Of a DNA stretch of 64,000 bases, positions 38,714 through 50,700 are shown in pieces. This DNA is from Mercurialis annua (taxonomy: Eukaryota > Streptophyta > Magnoliopsida > Malpighiales > Euphorbiaceae). Each line of letters opens with the position of its first letter. Positions within the stretch are counted from its first letter, which is position 1. Below the pieces are notes generated by a model. The model saw only the letters and a list, made by a program, of their open reading frames with translations. It made no database searches and was not told the origin of the DNA. The translations under genes and the position numbers were made by a program. The DNA lies in NCBI RefSeq assembly GCF_937616625.2, contig NC_065571.1:2110501-2174500 (forward strand). The letters run 5' to 3'.

Positions 38714-40060
38714 ATCACCTTAGGAGCACGCACATTCACGTTTTCTGCGCATTATGAAGCATCGGTTCTTGATCAATAGTGTTGTGTGCTGTACAATTAA
38801 ATTAAGTTATTTTGTCTTAGAACTTGAAGAAATCCAGCCAACTCAGATTGGACTTTCATATTTACTTGGTTTTTTCTCTATTTGTCACTTATGATTATTG
38901 GTGGAATGAATGTGGATGATGTTCATAATGCTGTACTGATCAGAATTGATAATTATGGATTGCTCCATTTACAGGAAACATTAATCTTCCACTCATTTGA
39001 ATGGCTTTGTTTTGCTGTTTTTATAGCGAGTGCATAAAATTGATAGCTCTCCAATGCTTTATAGGGCAATTTTTTGGACTTCAATTTAATCACTTTTTAC
39101 ATATTATAATTGAAATTTAAACTCGATAGATTTTTTAATTTTCGTTTGCTTTCTTTATAAATATTAAATAATGCTATAATTTATTTTTCTTTTTCTTAAC
39201 TTTTCTCCTCTATTATATTAGAAACGATATAAAAAAAAATCTAGGTGTAAATCAATTTTAAAAGTAAAGTCTTGTTATTATAACGTATTAGAAATGGAGT
39301 TTGATTCTACACATTTAAATAATTTAATCAGGTTGTTATATTAAATTAATATATAGTTTAATGGACTTTTTTATTGAGTTTGTTGAAAATATTCTAAAAC
39401 ATTTTCATTAAATTTAATAAATAAGTCAAACATTTCTATATAAGAGTCTATCGATAAAGCAAGAATATAATAGACTTTTTATCATGTAGATTTTTTTTAA
39501 AAAATAGTTTAATTATACTCATTTAGAGGGTTAAAATTCAATTTATATTTTACGTACGTTTAACCGATGAGATTTTAATATTTAAAATAAAATTTATTTA
39601 TTATGTTATGAGAGTTTGTTTTGTCATTTTCCAACAAAACAGGAGGAAAATTAAATTAAAAATAATAGATAAAAATTAATATAAGCCACTAAAAAGGTTT
39701 ATTCAATTTCTATTATACATTGCACTAAATAAGTCAATTATTTATAAAACTATTAAATCCAATAAAAGCCAATAAAAAGTATATTAATTATAATTTAATT
39801 AGAGATTTTAATTTAACTTTAAATACATAACAATTTTAAAATTTAACAGAAATAATTAATTAATGTTACTAAAAAGTTAAATAAATAGCTAAATAATGAT
39901 TTCTTATCTTATTCCCTTTCTTAAAAGATTCAATTATTAGTTTGATTTTAAAACCAAAAGAAAAATACTAAAGAGATAATAAAATTATCTTTTAAAAACA
40001 CAAAGGAGAGAGAATTTGAAAGAATTAGTTGACAGTTGAGTCCCTCCAAATTTATCTAGC
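38714..40060. other. AT-rich intergenic DNA
   Basis: The first part contains the KAB1 3' UTR. The rest has no recognisable gene or element. Confidence 0.6.
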
Positions 40061-40106
40061 GTAGCCGCGTTATTTGAAGTGCGCTTCCTCTCCCTCTCCG
40101 ATTCTC

Positions 40107-40799
40107 ATGCAACGCCTTCTCTCTCTCTCTCTTTCAAACCCAAAATTCAAAATTCAATCTTTTTCTTTTGGGTATCATTCAATTATCTCCATAGCTAACA
40201 ATCTGTATGAAACTGCAACTTTCATGCAATTGCAGGTACTCATTTCATTCTTTTTCATCTTGATTTATTGGTTTTATCTTGTTTTTTGGTACCCAATTCT
40301 TTATTTTTAATGATCCTTGGATATTTGATGGTCCCTGAATTATGTGCATTGTTGATAATGTTGCTTGGTTGTGAAATTTAATAACTTGCGGACCTATTTT
40401 TTTTTATGAACTTCAGAGATGTACTGTTTGATGGATGATTTTACAAGGCAATTTAGATCAATGTGGCACCATGGGAGGTAATGAATTGTATCTCTTAATA
40501 GAGATTTTATGTGTATATTTGTTTTATGTGTTCTGGAATTGGCTAAGGATTAATTTATTGGACTCTTGAGGGTTTAGAATAAGGATCTTTCTGATTGCAT
40601 TTTGAGGTGAAGGTGGTAAAATTCACGTCAATGTGCTATGCTATAAGGCTGTTGTAAAGCCGCGAAATTGTTGCGATCATGTTAAAAAGTTATAAGGATT
40701 TTGGAGGAGACAAGAGTTGACATTTTTGTGCAGATACATATGGTTATATATATTAAAGGAGATATATCTCTTAAACATGACAAGAGAGGCTCCTGGTAG
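40107..40799 (+). promoter_or_regulatory. Upstream open reading frame and 5'-UTR intron of the Raf-like kinase
   Basis: A leader exon ends at 40235 (TTGCAG|GTACTC) and an acceptor ends at 40733 (TTTGTGCAG), leaving a 498-bp leader intron. In the spliced leader an ATG at 40107 opens a frame of 43 codons, which continues in phase into the next exon and stops at 40797-40799, 64 residues in all. That is past the kinase ATG at 40777, in a different frame. Even without the first exon, the ATG at 40740 gives a 19-residue frame overlapping the start. Such overlapping frames usually lower translation of the main protein. A CT-repeat (about 40116-40137) sits in the leader. The leader structure is inferred from splice signals. 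Confidence 0.55.
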
Positions 40800-43700
40800 T
40801 TCAAGCAAACTGTTATTCGGAGATAAATTCGAGGTTTTATACTGTGATAAAGATGTTGAAGATGAAAATGAAAATGATGTGTGTGTACAAACAGGTGAGG
40901 AATTTTCAACCGAGTTCTTGCGTGAACGTGTAGCTCTTACAACAAGGATATCAGATGAGAATCAACTAACTCAATTAGGCTATAATCAATATCACAATAA
41001 CCATCGAATGGTTCATGAGAATCTTCCCAGTGTTCGCGGGATTCAGAGACAGGGCTCTGACTCTGATGCTTTAGATTTTCTTCCCAAGACAGGAAATGTA
41101 GCTGAAGTAGAGGATAGGGCTTATTTTGATCCTACAAGCAGATGCAAATTGGAATACAGCCCCAGTGGACAATGCCCTGATAAAAGTACAGGCAAAGTGA
41201 ATTATGATCGAGTTAATATGGAGTCAACCACTCCCCAAAAACATGCAGCGGAGTCCCCTCTGTCAAATTATCCTTTTGGAAGAGAAGTTTCCGGCAATTC
41301 TTTTACAGGAAAAATGAAACTTTTGTGCAGCTTTGGCGGTAGGATTTTACCAAGGCCAAGTGATGGAAAACTTAGGTACGTAGGCGGAGAGACACGGATT
41401 ATATCCATCAGGAAAACTGTTACATTAGAAGAACTAGCAAAGAAAACTATGGCCATTTGTAACCAACCGCACATAATAAAGTATCAGCTTCCGGGCGAGG
41501 ATCTTGATGCTCTTATTTCTGTTTGTTCCTATGAGGATCTACGCCTTATGATAGAAGAATATCAAGAGCTAGAATTTAATGGGGGATCACAAAGGCTGCG
41601 TATATTTCTTATTTCTTCAGTTGAACCTGATAGCCCTAATTCCTTCGACGGAATCACTCCGAAACATAATGATGTTGATTACCAGTATGTTTTTGCTCTT
41701 AATGGTGTGCCTGATGTAAGTTCCCAAAAGAGCTCTAGCGGACACAGTTTGGCGAGCCAACCAAACCAGGTGGGAACTGCTTCAGATAATGGTCCAACAT
41801 TTCATAGAGAGTCTCCTAATTCAGTTCATGCATTAGATAATAAGGATTATAACACAACTTCCTCCAATTTAGCGGGAGCATTTCTGAATCCCGCCGTTCA
41901 GTGTTTCACTCCGCTCCAGATGCAAGGTACATCTATCAGTCAATCCCCTCCTCTATCACCACTTGGAATTCAACAGGATGACCAGGAGAATTCCAAAATA
42001 CAACTTTACTGTGATCAATCACGTCCTGAGGGTAGTGATGGCATTACTACCTTTCCCATGGAAATTTTTCCCTTTGACAATGCCTATCATCCCAATGCCT
42101 CTGCATATTATAACGGAATTACTCAAGGGCCAATAACATTGATGAACTACAATCAGAATCGGCCGTATTTTCCAGAATCTGAACAGAGTAAGCCATCTGG
42201 ACTGCACTTTCGTGCCCGTAGCCCTAGTGAAGATTTTCTTCCGTTTCAACTTAATGCTCAAAGTGATATGGCTTCAGACAGACCTAAGCTTAAAGAAAGG
42301 GCACATTCTGACTCACATTTGAAGGAACATGATGATGGATTTAAATATTACTTGGAAGAAGAAACTAATCCTTTGAGCCCATGGAATAATGAAAGTGAAA
42401 AACCGCCTTCACTTGCATTGTCAAATTGGTGGCAAGAGTTAACGAATGAGAGACACCAAACAGCTAGTTCTGATGGTGAATGGAGCTTTACTATTGAGAA
42501 TGGTGCCTTAAAGCAAGAGTTGCTGAAAATGGTAGATATGGGAGTTGCTTCCAGCGACGAAGGAAGAAAAGAATGCGAAGGAAACATGTCAAATGATAAC
42601 TTACACATATCAGAGCACCAGCGTAGCATAGACCATCCCCGTGATTCACGAGAATCTGGAAGAATGCTTTCCAATACTCAAGTGAATGCTTTTGCAAATT
42701 CTGTAAATAATTCAGGGGAGTATTACCAGGCTCACCAATCAGGCACAGCTAAACCTGCACCCGACCTGTTTTTGAGGAACGAAAATGTTACCAAAGATCA
42801 GCAGTATGCCACAACAGAGAGAAAAAGTAGTCGGAAAATTTCTGATGAGTTTAATGATTATAATCCTCTACCTATAATATCCTGTGATCAAAAACTGAAA
42901 GTCCAGAATTCAGTAAGTATAGCTCTCCCTTTCTCCCTTTAGTTTTTTTTTTTGGTAATTTAAGCTTAAGCTTGCATCAATGACATTTTTATTTTAATAG
43001 GCATTTCAGATTCAGAAATCAGGCACAAGTACTGTTTCAAATAGAGTGATTTCTTGCTATGATGAATACCCTGCGAATTATCCTGGAAACAATTCCGAAA
43101 ATGTAACCATCATTAGGGAACAATCTTTCAAAGAACTAAAGATCATAGATGCTCTGCAGCAGTTAGACGATCTCCATAAAAATAAGATGTTGGAACCAGC
43201 TATAATTGTTGAAGATGTTACTGGAACCACACCGCCAGATGTTCCCTTGTCTTCAAGAATAATCCCACATGTAGAAGAGGAGGCTTCTGATGGATTCCTG
43301 TCTCACTTTGATACTGAGGTAGAAAGCACAGCTCGAGGATCTGAATCCGAGGTAGCGTTTTTCCTTAATGGTTTAGATATCTTCAGATTATATTGATGTG
43401 TTTGTTTGTAAAATTTGACATCTTTTCTTATATTTTTTAGGAAGCAGAAGTTGATGACAGAGATACAGATGAATCTATTACTGATGCTGCAATAGCTGAA
43501 ATAGAAGCAGGCATCTACGGTTTGCAGGTTTTCAACAATCATCTCATTAAATTATATCTACATTTAATTTAGCTTCCATGTTTTGCCTACTAACTGCAAT
43601 CTTGGAATAGAAAGGAAAAACAAAATCCTGTTGTTATTGTGCTAACTGAAAGACATTTTTCACCATTCACTCAGATAACCAGAAATTTAAAATTCAAACT

Positions 43701-45950
43701 GTTTACATATCAGATTTAACCTTAATTTTAAGTGCTTGGGATGCTAACCTGCTGCAGATCATAAAGAACACTGATATAGAAGAGTTGCAAGAGTTAGGTT
43801 CCGGTACATTTGGAACAGTTTATTATGGGAAGTGGAGGGGTACCGATGTTGCTATTAAGAGGATTAAAAAGAGTTGTTTCTGTGGAAGAGCATCACAGCA
43901 AGAGAAGCTGGTAGGTCACTTGAACTGTCATGTGCCTTAGAATTTCATGTTTTTCTTTCACTTTAACTATGGGAATGTCTTAAGAATCTAAGTACTGTAT
44001 ATAGGAGTTCACATTTAGAATAGAAAATTCCATATAAAGTGCAAAGAAGACTGCAAATGAGTGAATTAACGTTTAGTTGAGTAAAGCACGGACCTGTTAG
44101 TGTGCGTATCCTATATATCAAGGTAGTAATTAGAACCTTTCTTGTGTGAAAATTTAATCCCTACTTTTTCTCATAGATCAAAGACTTCTGGAGAGAAGCA
44201 CAGATCCTCTCCAATCTTCACCATCCAAATGTGGTTGCATCTTACGGTGTAGTCCCTGATGGACCTGGTGGAACAATGGCAACGGTAACTGAATATATGG
44301 TGAATGGATCCTTGAGGCATGCCTTGCAAAAGAAGGACAAGTAAGTTTGTCCATATGTCTTTTATTTTTGTCCGGAGCCTATTTCGAAGTTGACTTATGA
44401 AGGTCTTGCTTGTGCAGAGTACTTGATCGTCGAAAAAGGCTTATAATTGCATTGGATGCAGCTTTTGGCATGGAATATCTACATTTGAAGAATATTGTTC
44501 ATTTTGATTTGAAGTGTGACAATCTTCTTGTGAATTTGAGGGATTCGCACCGGCCCATATGCAAGGTAAATTATCGCAGAAGGTCTCTTGTTTTGTATTT
44601 ATTTATTTTCTATATTTGAAAACTAAGTAGCATGAACACTTCATTCAATCAACGTTTTATGTTTCCGAAACTTGGCCTTTCGGACTTGAAACTTATTTTT
44701 TAACATATAAAATATTAAAATAACACTGTGTTCATGTCCAAGTATCCCTTTCCCCCGTATCCATATCCGCGCTACATAGTTTGAAAACATAGTTAGCTTT
44801 TCTAGTTTCTACAGACTGTTACTGTCTTTTACTTCATATTATATTCCCCCGTCACTGTCAGTTATATGCAAATACATGGTCAAAAATCACCTTAGGAAAT
44901 TATTTGCTTTCCAGGTTGGCGATTTCGGATTATCGAGAATCAAACGGAATACACTAGTATCCGGTGGGGTTCGTGGAACCCTTCCATGGATGGCACCAGA
45001 GTTACTTGATGGCAACAGCAACCGGGTCTCCGAGAAGGTTTGGACCTTCAGATATCACCTATGTATTTGAGTATCACCTATCAAATAAAATAATGAAGAC
45101 AGCAATTTGAATTATTTCTTTTGACAGGTTGATGTCTACTCATTTGGTATTGCAATGTGGGAGATCTTGACTGGGGAGGAGCCATATGCCAACATGCATT
45201 GTGGTGCTATCATAGGTAAAGTGTCATTATTCTTTTCAAATGTCATGACAATTTCTAATAGCCATCAATCAAAAGTACATAGTGGAAATTAGAAAGACAA
45301 TTGACGAAAATCTCACATACCGCGGAGATTCTTTGAATTGTATGACATCGGTAATCGATGTCCGACGTCCGTTCAATCCTAAAGAAATTACACGAAAGAT
45401 TCTTGGACATGTAGTTGCACTCTTATTTAGAAAATGTTATCATGTTACTTTTTGTAAAATAAAAAAGGTCCAGTCATCTGAAAAATCCAAAATGTGTCGA
45501 CCTTTATCATTCTAAGTTCTAACTTAATCTTTTTAATTTCGTAAATTTTAACCTGATTTGGATTATTGTGTTTCAGATATGAAATTAAAATGTTGGATTA
45601 GAATTGATAAAGTTTAAGGTTCAAATTTTTAAAGAAAACGAGCACAAGTTATTGATTACTTGTTGAGGAATCAACTTCATTCTATAATTAAAAACACTAA
45701 TATTTTCATAGATTAATCTTGATTTTCAGAACAAACCTTACTTTTTTAAACTTTTCTTGAAGGCGGAATCGTAAGTAACAAACTGAGGCCGCCTATACCG
45801 GAACATTGCGATCCTGAGTGGAGAAAGCTGATGGAAGAATGCTGGTCGTTCAATCCAGAAATCAGACCTTCATTCACAGAAATAACAAACAGGCTACGTG
45901 TCATGTCGATGGCCGTCCAACCCAGGCGACGAAATCTTGCTACAAGATGA
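40777..45950 (+). CDS. PB1-domain Raf-like MAPKKK (group B4 type)
   Basis: Nine coding exons (40777-42912, 43001-43351, 43441-43527, 43758-43910, 44177-44340, 44418-44565, 44915-45037, 45128-45215, 45763-45950) encode 1145 residues with all phases closed. A PB1 domain spans about residues 185-290 ([20 protein letters not shown] to RLRIFLIS). A long Ser/Asn-rich linker follows, then a C-terminal kinase domain: glycine loop [19 protein letters not shown] lysine, [27 protein letters not shown]. Position two of the HRD motif is Phe, so this is a non-RD kinase, as is usual in this Raf group. Group B4 kinases act in osmotic-stress signalling upstream of SnRK2 kinases. The ATG at 40777 is overlapped by an upstream frame. 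The intron after 44565 carries a MITE. Confidence 0.94.
44633..44779. mobile_element. hAT-like MITE, CTAAGTAGC family, in the kinase gene intron
   Basis: 147 bp starting CTAAGTAGC and ending GCTACATAG, with a perfect 8-bp duplication TTTGAAAA at 44625-44632 and 44780-44787. Its ends and internal TTTCCGAAAC match the longer element at 32837-33303. It lies in the intron between 44565 and 44915 and leaves both splice sites intact. Confidence 0.8.
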
Positions 45951-47412
45951 GTCTACCGGTCGAGGAAAAAACATACTAATTTTTTACTTTACATGTAAAG
46001 TTTAACTAGGAAAATGTTTGTAAAGCTATTAAGATATCTTTGGTGCAGAGAAAGAAATCTTGTGAACAAACCAAAAAGATTAATTTAATCCTTCATTCTT
46101 TTACTAGCTTTCCTTACTAAACAAAAAAATTATATACTAATACTTGTGAGAAATTTTACATGTGATCATTCAAACTTCAAAGCCTTATTATTTTCTGTAG
46201 TTTTTTTATTGTTTTGCTACAAATTTTAGAACTCGAATCATTGTATTATTTTATTAAAAAAAATTGCTAAAGAGGAAAAAAGTTCGTAATATGTAGTGAT
46301 CTACATGAGATAATTCTCCAATTACATAAAATATTATAATAATTAAACTACTTACTCTCCTAAATTATCACTAAATTACCACCATTCAGCTTTTCCACCT
46401 GAAGATACCATATTCTGTTCACTGTTTTTTCTCTTTATGATGTAAAGTTGCACTTGTGGTTATTATAGAGATTATCAACAGTGAAAACATCATTTTTATT
46501 TTTATTTTACATATTTATTGCTAAAATTTTAGACTTTATTTGCATTTCAAATCTTAATGTTTTTCATTTGTAGCTATTTAAGCATAAAGTTTAAACTTTT
46601 GCATCAACATCATTTCAATTATTAGCATTGTAACGTTTGACAAAAAAATTGTTAGCGTTGTGTAGCCTGTGGTTGTTTTCGCAAATTAAAAAGATATAAA
46701 AAATGAACTAAAACTGAAAACAAAAAATGTGTTACAATGCTAAATTAAAGGATAGGATATATATGCAACATTTTAAACGTTGTACTTAAATCGGTACAAA
46801 TGGAAAATATTAGGATTTAATAGAATGTCATTAATTAATCCTTAATTAAATTAGAACAATTATGTACGTATTGATCAAAACATTTTGTAGCTGTTATAGA
46901 GATAACTAATTTGTTTAATAACATGGATGGGTGGAAGATTATGAAATCCGAGATTTTCTCATCCTTAATTAGCATTATGAGACTTTGATATATATGGTAA
47001 TATAAGTCAGATTAATTAACTAGAACCAATAAACCATTGAAATTTATAACTTGTGCTAGTAAGCAATTGATCGATTACGTAAGAATCGATTGATTTAATT
47101 AAAACTGAATTAATTGAATTACTTCGTCTCTTAATCAAAAAGGCTAACTTATTAATTTCAATCGAAACTGATTTAACCGAATTAAATTAACCAAAATTTG
47201 AACGATAAGTATATAATAGTATTGAACGAATTAGTTAGTTATTTTGGTATAATCGGTTAATTGATAAAAATAAATATAGTATTTAATTATTTTAGTTAAT
47301 CAACTTTTAACTGGAACCAAACTGAATCGTCCAAACTACCTTCAATTAACTAACGTACTTATCAACCAAAATATATTGATTAAACTGATTAATTCGGTTT
47401 AACCAACCGTTT
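45951..47412. other. AT-rich intergenic DNA after the kinase gene
   Basis: Contains the presumed 3' UTR at the left. From about 47040 to 47410 there are many AATTAATTGA/TCGGTTAA-type words that suggest an eroded transposon, but no ends are visible. Confidence 0.5.
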
Positions 47413-47422
47413 TTCACTATAT

Positions 47423-47601
47423 TTTTATTTTGTTGTCCATCCCGTCTTCGCCCTGACTAATTCAGATTCGACCCGCGTCGCGCACCTGGCATGGTGGGTG
47501 AGTCTGCCAGCGGGAATTTTCAGCATTCACAAGACTCGAACCCGAGAACTTATTTAAGCGGTATCAAGCCGCTTATCACTTGGACCAACTCCCATTGATT
47601 C
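47423..47601 (-). mobile_element. tRNA-derived SINE, family A
   Basis: 179 bp on the minus strand: A-box-like GTTGGTCCAAGTGATAAGCG, B-box GGGTTCGAGTCTTG, then a body with CACCATGCCAGGTGCGCGAC and an A-rich tail (T-rich on the plus strand). The target duplication TTCACTATAT is at 47413-47422 and 47602-47611. Clearly the same family as 25487-25648. Confidence 0.85.
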
Positions 47602-47611
47602 TTCACTATAT

Positions 47612-48039
47612 CAGTTAGGCAATAAAAATAATTTTATATTTCGTTTCCTTTGACTTTGCAAGTTGCGACTTTATGAATGATATATGTCTATGCATCCACT
47701 TTTGTCTCCCATTTTAGAACTTGAGCAATTTTATTTTAGAGTAGAAGCTCACCAATACTTGTGCATGCCTCACTCTTGTTCCCCATCAATCTTGATATTT
47801 TAATTAAGTGCATCATATTACATCCCCATGTACGATCATTATATATGTCAACCCTTCAACACTACTCTTTAATTTATCTAATAATTATGATAGTAATACA
47901 TATTTATTTGTATGAGGTTTTTATTTCATTAATCTTTCTAAAGTAATTAATTTTATTTCATGTTTCATGAATGAAGGCGATTAATATTAAGTCTATTTGT
48001 ATGATTCATTAATATGTAATTTATTTTTTAAGAGTGTAA
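47612..48039. other. AT-rich intergenic DNA
   Basis: No recognisable feature. Confidence 0.6.
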
Positions 48040-48048
48040 TATAAATTA

Positions 48049-48552
48049 GGCCTAATGTCTTAAAAAACCCCGACCTTTTAGCCCCTTTTCAATCATACTC
48101 TGACGTTGAAAATTTGTCAATTTTACCCTATTTTGCATTTTTGTGTTTCAATTGTACCCTGAAAAATTAAATTAACGTCTTTTGCGTTTGGAAATTTGTT
48201 TAAAACATTCTCCATGTCTCGCATATATTGATTGTATATTTTTAAAATTTATTTAAATTTAGTTAAATTAATTAAGAATTTAAATTAGTGTTAATTTGAT
48301 TATGGTTTTTAGTTAGTTTTTAAAAATAAAGGACTTATTTGTACTTTTTTGAATAAAAAAGAATTTTATTTCATGTTTAGACTTAATTAATTGAATGATT
48401 TCATCATTTAATTAAAAAAATTAACAAAAATTAAAATATTGGGGTACAATTGAAAACGGAAAATTCAAAAGTGAGTAAAATTGACAAATTTTCAACGTCG
48501 GGGTGGAATTGAAAAAAAATTTAAAGGTGAGGGTTTTTTGAGTGATTAGGCC
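48049..48552. mobile_element. Mutator-like MITE, GGCCTAAT family
   Basis: 504 bp with long inverted arms (GGCCTAATGTCTTAAAAAAC at left) and a perfect 9-bp duplication TATAAATTA at 48040-48048 and 48553-48561. Internal wording (TTTTCAATCATACTCTGACG, ATTTTACCC) matches the element at 58452-58827. Confidence 0.9.
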
Positions 48553-49069
48553 TATAAATTAATTGTATTAATTAGTTTATATTCATAATTGTTTTTTAGC
48601 CTTTTGCTTAGTCAACTATATATATTCTTCGTTTCTTTCGCCAAAAACAAAGAATTGTTATAAATATAGTAAACTCTTTAAATAAAACATCCACTTTACC
48701 AATTCTTTTTTCTATCTTCAACAACTCATGATTATGTATGAAGAATTATTTTTCTCCCAAATATATTGACTGTTCTGAATGAGTTTTAATAATCAGGCAC
48801 TATTTTCAAATTTTATATTTAAGTTAATTTTTATTCGAGATGGATAGATCTTTTATAAAATAAAATTTTAATTCTAAATTCTAAACTATCGTATATATAA
48901 ATATGGGTTGAATCCGCAATTTCATTCAAATTAGAAAAACACTTTACTAGCTTACATGCACATCTTGAAAATATTCTTATAGTATACTAGTTTTTTTTCA
49001 CACGTGCGCTGCACGTGGTTTATAAATTTTTTGTTTATCATGATTTATATTTAAAATTATTGAACATAA

Positions 49070-49860
49070 TTTATTAATTACATATTATCGTGATTTGTAT
49101 TTAAGATTGTTGTATGTGGTTTATTTATTGTCATTTACATGTGATATTATTTAAATATATAATTAAAAAAACAAAAAAGTAAATCAATAATATACATAAA
49201 TTAATGTATATGACCGTATAAAGACGGAAAAACATAAAATGTAGTAGTTGTATATGATTTTCTTAGACCTATTTCTCACAATCCCCTAAATTTAAGCTAT
49301 GTATGTTGTTACTATTCATTCAAAATTATACTCTTTATTTATATATAATATATTATTTGTATAATTGTTTTAATAATAAATATGATTTTTTTTTATGATA
49401 AGTCATATATACAAATTTTTAAAATTTATAATTTATATTTGAGATTGTTGAGCATGATTTTTTAATTTTATATTTATCTTGATTTATATTTGAAATTGTT
49501 GCATGTGGTTTTCTCTTTTTATATTTATCGTGATTGAGATTTTTTAAATGTAGAATTAAAAAATTTAAAATTAAATCAATAATATAGATTAGCAAATACA
49601 CATAGAAAGATTCGATGTTACTTATAAATTACGATATTGTATATTTTATATTTAAAATTGATGCATGTGGTTTTCTCTTTTATATTTATCGTAAGTGATA
49701 TTTGATATTATTTAAATGCATAATTAAAAAAATTAAAATTAAATCAATTATATAGATATGCAAATACATATAGAAAGAGTCGATGTTACTTATAGATTAC
49801 AATATTAGATATTTTATTATGATTATAAAAGATTTCTAAATAGTTGATTAGGATTATGAA
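49070..49860. repeat. Degenerate AT-rich tandem repeat, period about 160 bp
   Basis: Two clear copies begin at about 49501 and 49663 with GCATGTGGTTTTCTCTTTT and run through AATTAAATCAAT and GATGTTACTTATA. A weaker copy lies near 49110. It is followed by short repeats of GTTGATTAGGATTA. No coding content. Confidence 0.65.
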
Positions 49861-50339
49861 AGATTTCTATATAGTTGATTAGGATTAGGAGAAGGAAACA
49901 ATTATAGAATGTGTAGAGAATTTTTATAGCTATGAAAGTGTTAGTGATTGATTAGGATTAGAAAAAATTTCTAATACTTAAAATTTATAAGTTATGAAGA
50001 GGATATTTTTGTCCATATATGAAAGTGTTCCCCCGTTAATACACTTTTATATATGTTATAGATTATATAGAGTTATGAGTATGATTATCGAACTAAATAA
50101 TATGGAAACTTTATCTCACTTAAAGATACTTAACTATGAAAAGGAAAAAAGATAGTGAAACATGCAGAATTTATTCATTGTTTGAGATACTTAATTAGTC
50201 AAACGTGCTTGTGCTGGCTAATTGGTGTTACTATTATGTTTCTATTACTAGTGTCTTCGAGACCCGTTCTCAACTTTGAATTATTCAAATCGCTCAATTT
50301 TAACCAAATTTTATTAATTTTTATTAATTATTGAAAAGG

Positions 50340-50413
50340 AGAGTGTTTGTAAAAAAAATCGAATCCACAACCTAACAGATTGATGCCTAGCGCTTATATA
50401 ATTTGAGATATAC
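50340..50413 (-). mobile_element. tRNA-derived SINE, family B, truncated or diverged
   Basis: On the minus strand CTCAAATTATATAAGCGC and GTTGTGGATTCGAT align with the A- and B-box regions of 17236-17339. Target duplication not determined. Confidence 0.5.
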
Positions 50414-50469
50414 TTTTTTTAAATAAATGATCGGTATATTAGCACACCCATAAAGCCATGGGTGGGAAA

Positions 50470-50700
50470 AGACAAAGAGAAAACAATCAACTAATTGTTT
50501 TTACAAAAAAAAAATCAATAGAACGGAAAACATCATTCCCCGAATATGGAAAGTCCTGATTATGATGCCGATAATACTCTACTGCTTTGCAAATGCTCAT
50601 GAACACCAAGGTATGAATATCCATTGACTCGTTGCTAAAAACCCGTCTGTTTCTTGCCTTCCACAAATTCCAAAGAACCAAATAAGCTTCCAAAGGTTAC
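50470..50700 (-). pseudogene. LINE-like C-terminal fragment
   Basis: A 68-codon minus-strand frame reads LVLWNLWKARNRRVF followed by a short tail, which resembles the linker after the zinc-binding domain of plant non-LTR retrotransposon polyproteins. No other part of the element is adjacent, so this is a remnant. Confidence 0.4.

Noticed and set aside
40074..40310. A separate small protein gene before the kinase
   Set aside because: The frame has a non-ATG start in the leader and a normal splice donor inside it; better explained as a leader exon with an upstream frame.
47040..47410. A complete transposon rich in ATCGGTT/AATTAATTGA words
   Set aside because: No terminal inverted repeats or target duplication could be found; described only as eroded intergenic DNA.
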